NCBI GenBank assembly: GCA_949879025.1
Contig: CATLBO010000005.1
Location: 1-64,000, forward strand
Length of the DNA: 64,000 nucleotides
Reading direction: 5' to 3'
From: an uncultured Hungatella sp.
GTDB taxonomy: Bacteria; Bacillota; Clostridia; Lachnospirales; Lachnospiraceae
Made by a program: the position numbers and the translations under genes. Below the pieces are notes generated by a model, which saw only the letters and a program-made list of their open reading frames with translations, did no database searches and was not told the DNA's origin. Position 1 is the stretch's first letter. Every line of letters begins with the position of its first letter. Shown here piece after piece: positions 61,543 through 64,000 of this stretch.

Positions 61543-61576
61543 GCCCTCGCTATATGCTAAACAGCGAGGGCCTTTA
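61543..61576 (+). terminator. Terminator of the cotJ operon
   Basis: GCCCTCGCT and AGCGAGGGC form a perfect nine-base stem, followed by CTTTAC, a short T-tract. Confidence 0.7.
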
Positions 61577-61695
61577 CATCATAAACTTTCCAAGCCAGGC
61601 AGTTACGAAACAAACGGTTATGGCTGCTCAGCAAACCTGCTTATTTCACCTGGCAAACCCAAATGACAGCTGTCCCTGTTTTGCAGCTTTATTTG

Positions 61696-62615
61696 TCAGG
61701 CAGACGCATCTGTCAATTCTTCCTCTACTTCCTGCATGTCAAAGTAGATTCTCTCCTTCTCATTTCCAGAACTGTCATATACATATCCCATCTTTGCGTA
61801 CCCTTCTGCGCAGTTGACGATGTGGCCTTTCTGATCATAATATGTTTCATAAGCAAGCCTTCCCTGGCTGTCATGAAATATTCCTGGCCATAGCTGCGAT
61901 ATTTATCCCTTTCCCCTTTTCTGTAGCAGCAGACAATCCGGAACGCAGGCTGAAACATCCTCATTCCGTACAGTGAGGAATACTCTCTCATAACTTCCAT
62001 CTGTCCATAAGGCTCCTGGTACTCCAGCTCCACTCTGCTTTTTATAGGATAGTTTTGGATCTTCCAGTATCCGGCGCAATTCTGCCTTTCTGCCGCAGAC
62101 ATAGGTTCCCCTACCCCCATGGGGATTCCAAAGACTTCGGCCACGTTTCTGTAGTATTTTGTGTCATGATAGTTGTAGACAGTAAAGCCAATTAAAACAG
62201 CCATTGCCGGTAAAACAAGCCGGAGCCTGGGGTATGCCTCTTTCATCCAAAGGAACAAGTCTTCTATGCCGCTCCGTAATCCTTTAAAAAAGTTTTTTAT
62301 TTTTCCCCATCCCAGCAGACAAACAAAATCCCAAATGGAAAGGCCGCCAAAAAACAGGATGACCATTATAGAAAAAATATAGAACCACTCTGTCTTCTGA
62401 TACTCGGCAAAGGCTAAACTTATGGTGCAATAAGCAGCCACCGTAGCCATGTTCATCAGCATTTGAGCGAAATCATGCCAGCCTCGGTTTTTGTTCTTTT
62501 TATCTATTTTCTCCTTTAGTTTTCTTAATAGGCTCTTTTGCCTCCAAAATTTCTCTATAAACCAGCTTTTTAAGCTATTTACTTTATTATTTACAGCTTC
62601 CTTTATCTTCTGCAT
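61696..62615 (-). pseudogene. Membrane protein with C-terminal YD-type motifs, frameshifted
   Basis: The first frame (ATG 62615, AAGGAG eight bases upstream) encodes about 245 residues: a basic N-terminus, two membrane segments near 50-95, a third near 128-145 and a soluble region. Near 61885 it runs into a meaningless tail ending at 61725. The neighbouring frame continues sensibly with HDSQGRLAYETYYDQKG, GYAKMGYVYDSSGNEKE and stops at 61696. One missing T in TATTTCATGAC (TTTT to TTT) explains it: the span is 920 bases, one short of 307 codons. Either a real frameshift or a homopolymer read error. Function unknown. Confidence 0.75.
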
Positions 62616-62824
62616 AAACAAAACTCCTTTTTTGCACTGGAAATTAGTCTACTTATTTCTATTTTAAATCAAATAATATCTTGATACAGCGATCCTATAA
62701 TACCCGTTTTCTGATAACTTATTTTTGTTTACCCTTATATAATTTTGCTGCTTTTCCATCCCTCTGCCCCGAATGACAAATTTTATTATAAAAAGATATT
62801 CCCAGAAGCCCTCCTGTTCTTGCC
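62616..62824. other. Gene-free AT-rich region between divergent genes
   Basis: No gene is visible; it must contain the promoter for the minus-strand membrane protein, but no good hexamer pair was found. Confidence 0.3.
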
Positions 62825-62853
62825 TTGACTAATTGGATTTACAGCTGTATAGT
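62825..62853 (+). promoter_or_regulatory. Promoter of the RpiR-family gene
   Basis: TTGACT, 17 bases, TATAGT; five of six matches in both hexamers. Transcription should start near 62860. Confidence 0.8.
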
Positions 62854-62999
62854 AGTAACAATTCAAATAAATTTGCAATTTGCCGCGCCTTCCAGGAATG
62901 CATGCAGAATGCAAAAAGCAGAAGTGAAGTCAAATAATGAAAATACATGAAAGTGTCCGTATCATAACGTCAGCCATCTGTCCCAGCGAGGTATCAGAC

Positions 63000-63911
63000 A
63001 TGCTATTAGAAGAAAAGCTAAGACAGCAAGAACATATGTCACCTGGAGAAAAAAGCGTGGCAGATTACATTCTCACTTTGGGAAAGGAATTAAGCCGGTA
63101 TTCCACCCGGAATCTGGCGGATGCGTCCTACACCTCTCCCCCTACAGTGATCCGGCTGTGCAAAAAGATGGGTTACAGCGGTTTTGAACAGTTAAAGGAG
63201 CAGTACTGCAAAGAGCTGGAATATCTGGAACAGGATTTCGGGCAGGTAGACGTAAACTTCCCCTTTGACAGCAGCGACACATTGTCCAAGGCCGCCAGAA
63301 AAATGTGCCGCCTGTATGAAGAGACTGTAAAAGATACTCTGTCCATCATGCAGTACGATATGCTTTTAAAGGCAGTGACCCTTATAAAATACTGCCAGAC
63401 CATCTATGTGTTTTCCGCCGGGACCACCCTGAATCTGGCAGTTGCATTTAAAGAAAAAATGATGAAGATCGGCCGCAGCGTAGCCATCCCCAACAATTTA
63501 AACTATCAGCAGTATGAAGTAAACTGCATGAAAAAGCAGGATCTTGCCCTGATCATATCCTACTCCGGCGAGACAGGGGCTATTGTCCAAGCAGCACGTA
63601 CCTGCAGAGAAAAAGGAATCCCGGTTATTGCCATTACGTCCTTTGGGGACAACACCTTAAGCCGTCTTGCCTCATGCAAACTTCTGATTTCCACCAGGGA
63701 AAGCCTGTTTTACAATATTGGTGATTTCAGCAGCCACATTTCCGTCAATTTTCTGCTGGATACTCTGTATGGCGCTTATTTTCTGCAGGATTATGAAAAG
63801 AACTATGACCGCAAACTGGAGCTTGTGCAGCAGATGGAAAAACTGCGCCATTCTGATAATCCCTGCCTTACGGCCCAGAGCAGAAAGTCTGCCTCCAGCA
63901 GCCATGGCTGA
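63000..63911 (+). CDS. MurR/RpiR family transcriptional regulator
   Basis: A 303-residue regulator of sugar or sugar-phosphate metabolism. The N-terminal HTH_6 domain (MSPGEKSVADYIL, NLADASYTSPPTVIRLCKKMGYSGFEQLK) is followed by a SIS domain (IYVFSAGTTLNLAVAF, LALIISYSGETGAIVQAA). The ligand is probably a phosphosugar; the target genes lie outside the window. The start is uncertain: I prefer ATG 63000 (GAGG eight bases upstream and a family-typical MLLEEKL start); an ATG at 62937 would add 21 residues with a weak site. Confidence 0.9.
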   Translation: MLLEEKLRQQEHMSPGEKSVADYILTLGKELSRYSTRNLADASYTSPPTVIRLCKKMGYSGFEQLKEQYCKELEYLEQDFGQVDVNFPFDSSDTLSKAARKMCRLYEETVKDTLSIMQYDMLLKAVTLIKYCQTIYVFSAGTTLNLAVAFKEKMMKIGRSVAIPNNLNYQQYEVNCMKKQDLALIISYSGETGAIVQAARTCREKGIPVIAITSFGDNTLSRLASCKLLISTRESLFYNIGDFSSHISVNFLLDTLYGAYFLQDYEKNYDRKLELVQQMEKLRHSDNPCLTAQSRKSASSSHG

Positions 63912-64000
63912 AACAGTGTTCCGCCCTTTTACAGGAAAACTGCCCCGGGGATTTTAACACTGTTACAATCTGCTGCCAAACTGTTACCAAAACCTCTTTT

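Noticed and set aside
1-64000. CRISPR arrays, insertion sequences, prophage or integrative element genes.
   Set aside because: No regularly spaced repeats, transposase, integrase, portal or relaxase-like proteins were found in any frame I read.

Overview
The window looks like a chromosomal segment of a spore-forming, anaerobic Gram-positive bacterium of the Clostridia, most likely Lachnospiraceae. The evidence is a clostridial-type Spo0A, two sets of spore-coat genes (CotF-like pair and cotJABC), strong AGGAGG ribosome binding sites at nearly every start, a split methionine synthase, ferredoxin/flavodoxin proteins, a PLSA-type ABC-F protein and a lysine riboswitch. Protein family names are my own reading of motifs; no database search was possible.

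Layout. 1-8.3 kb: the end of an M18 aminopeptidase, a foldase lipoprotein, HAD phosphatase, Maf, membrane proteins, an HD protein, glgA and spo0A. 8.3-19 kb: an NhaC-family antiporter behind a lysine riboswitch, a FapA/DUF342 protein, an RtcB ligase with a coupled small Cys/His protein, a tiny independent 36-codon gene, CapA, an aminotransferase, a ferredoxin and a MEMO-AMMECR1 fusion. 19-29 kb: coat proteins, EFR1-type ferredoxin, ferritin, an ABC-F protein with a long attenuator-like leader, a chromate-transporter pair, PAP2 phosphatase, and metH with its separate reactivation protein. 29-37.6 kb: an AT-rich acetyltransferase, a lipoprotein, an exported FMN/FAD fumarate-reductase-like flavoprotein, metF, hflC, hflK and an XRE-TPR regulator. 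37.8-47 kb: purA, a gene broken by an in-frame amber codon, a nuclease-like/XPD-type helicase, an old-yellow-enzyme-family oxidoreductase divergent from its TetR regulator, a Crh-like HPr, and 5-formyl-THF cyclo-ligase. 47-52 kb: tRNA-Trp, the ispF-cysS-mrnC-rlmB operon, a lipid kinase and tRNA-Val/tRNA-Met. 52-57 kb: a three-gene phosphorelay (REC-HD-GYP-GGDEF, Hpt, hybrid kinase). 57-64 kb: YitT, a GT2 glycosyltransferase, CPBP protease, cotJABC, a frameshifted membrane protein and an RpiR regulator.

Working together: metH plus its reactivation protein, metF and the folate cyclo-ligase serve one-carbon/methionine metabolism. Spo0A, CotF-like and CotJ proteins belong to sporulation. The kinase, Hpt and c-di-GMP protein form a self-contained signalling relay. 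The flavoprotein and the OYE-type enzyme suggest use of organic electron acceptors. No phage, insertion sequence, CRISPR array or obvious genomic island was seen; the most unusual items are small: leader RNAs, microproteins, covarying repeats, one nonsense codon and one frameshift.
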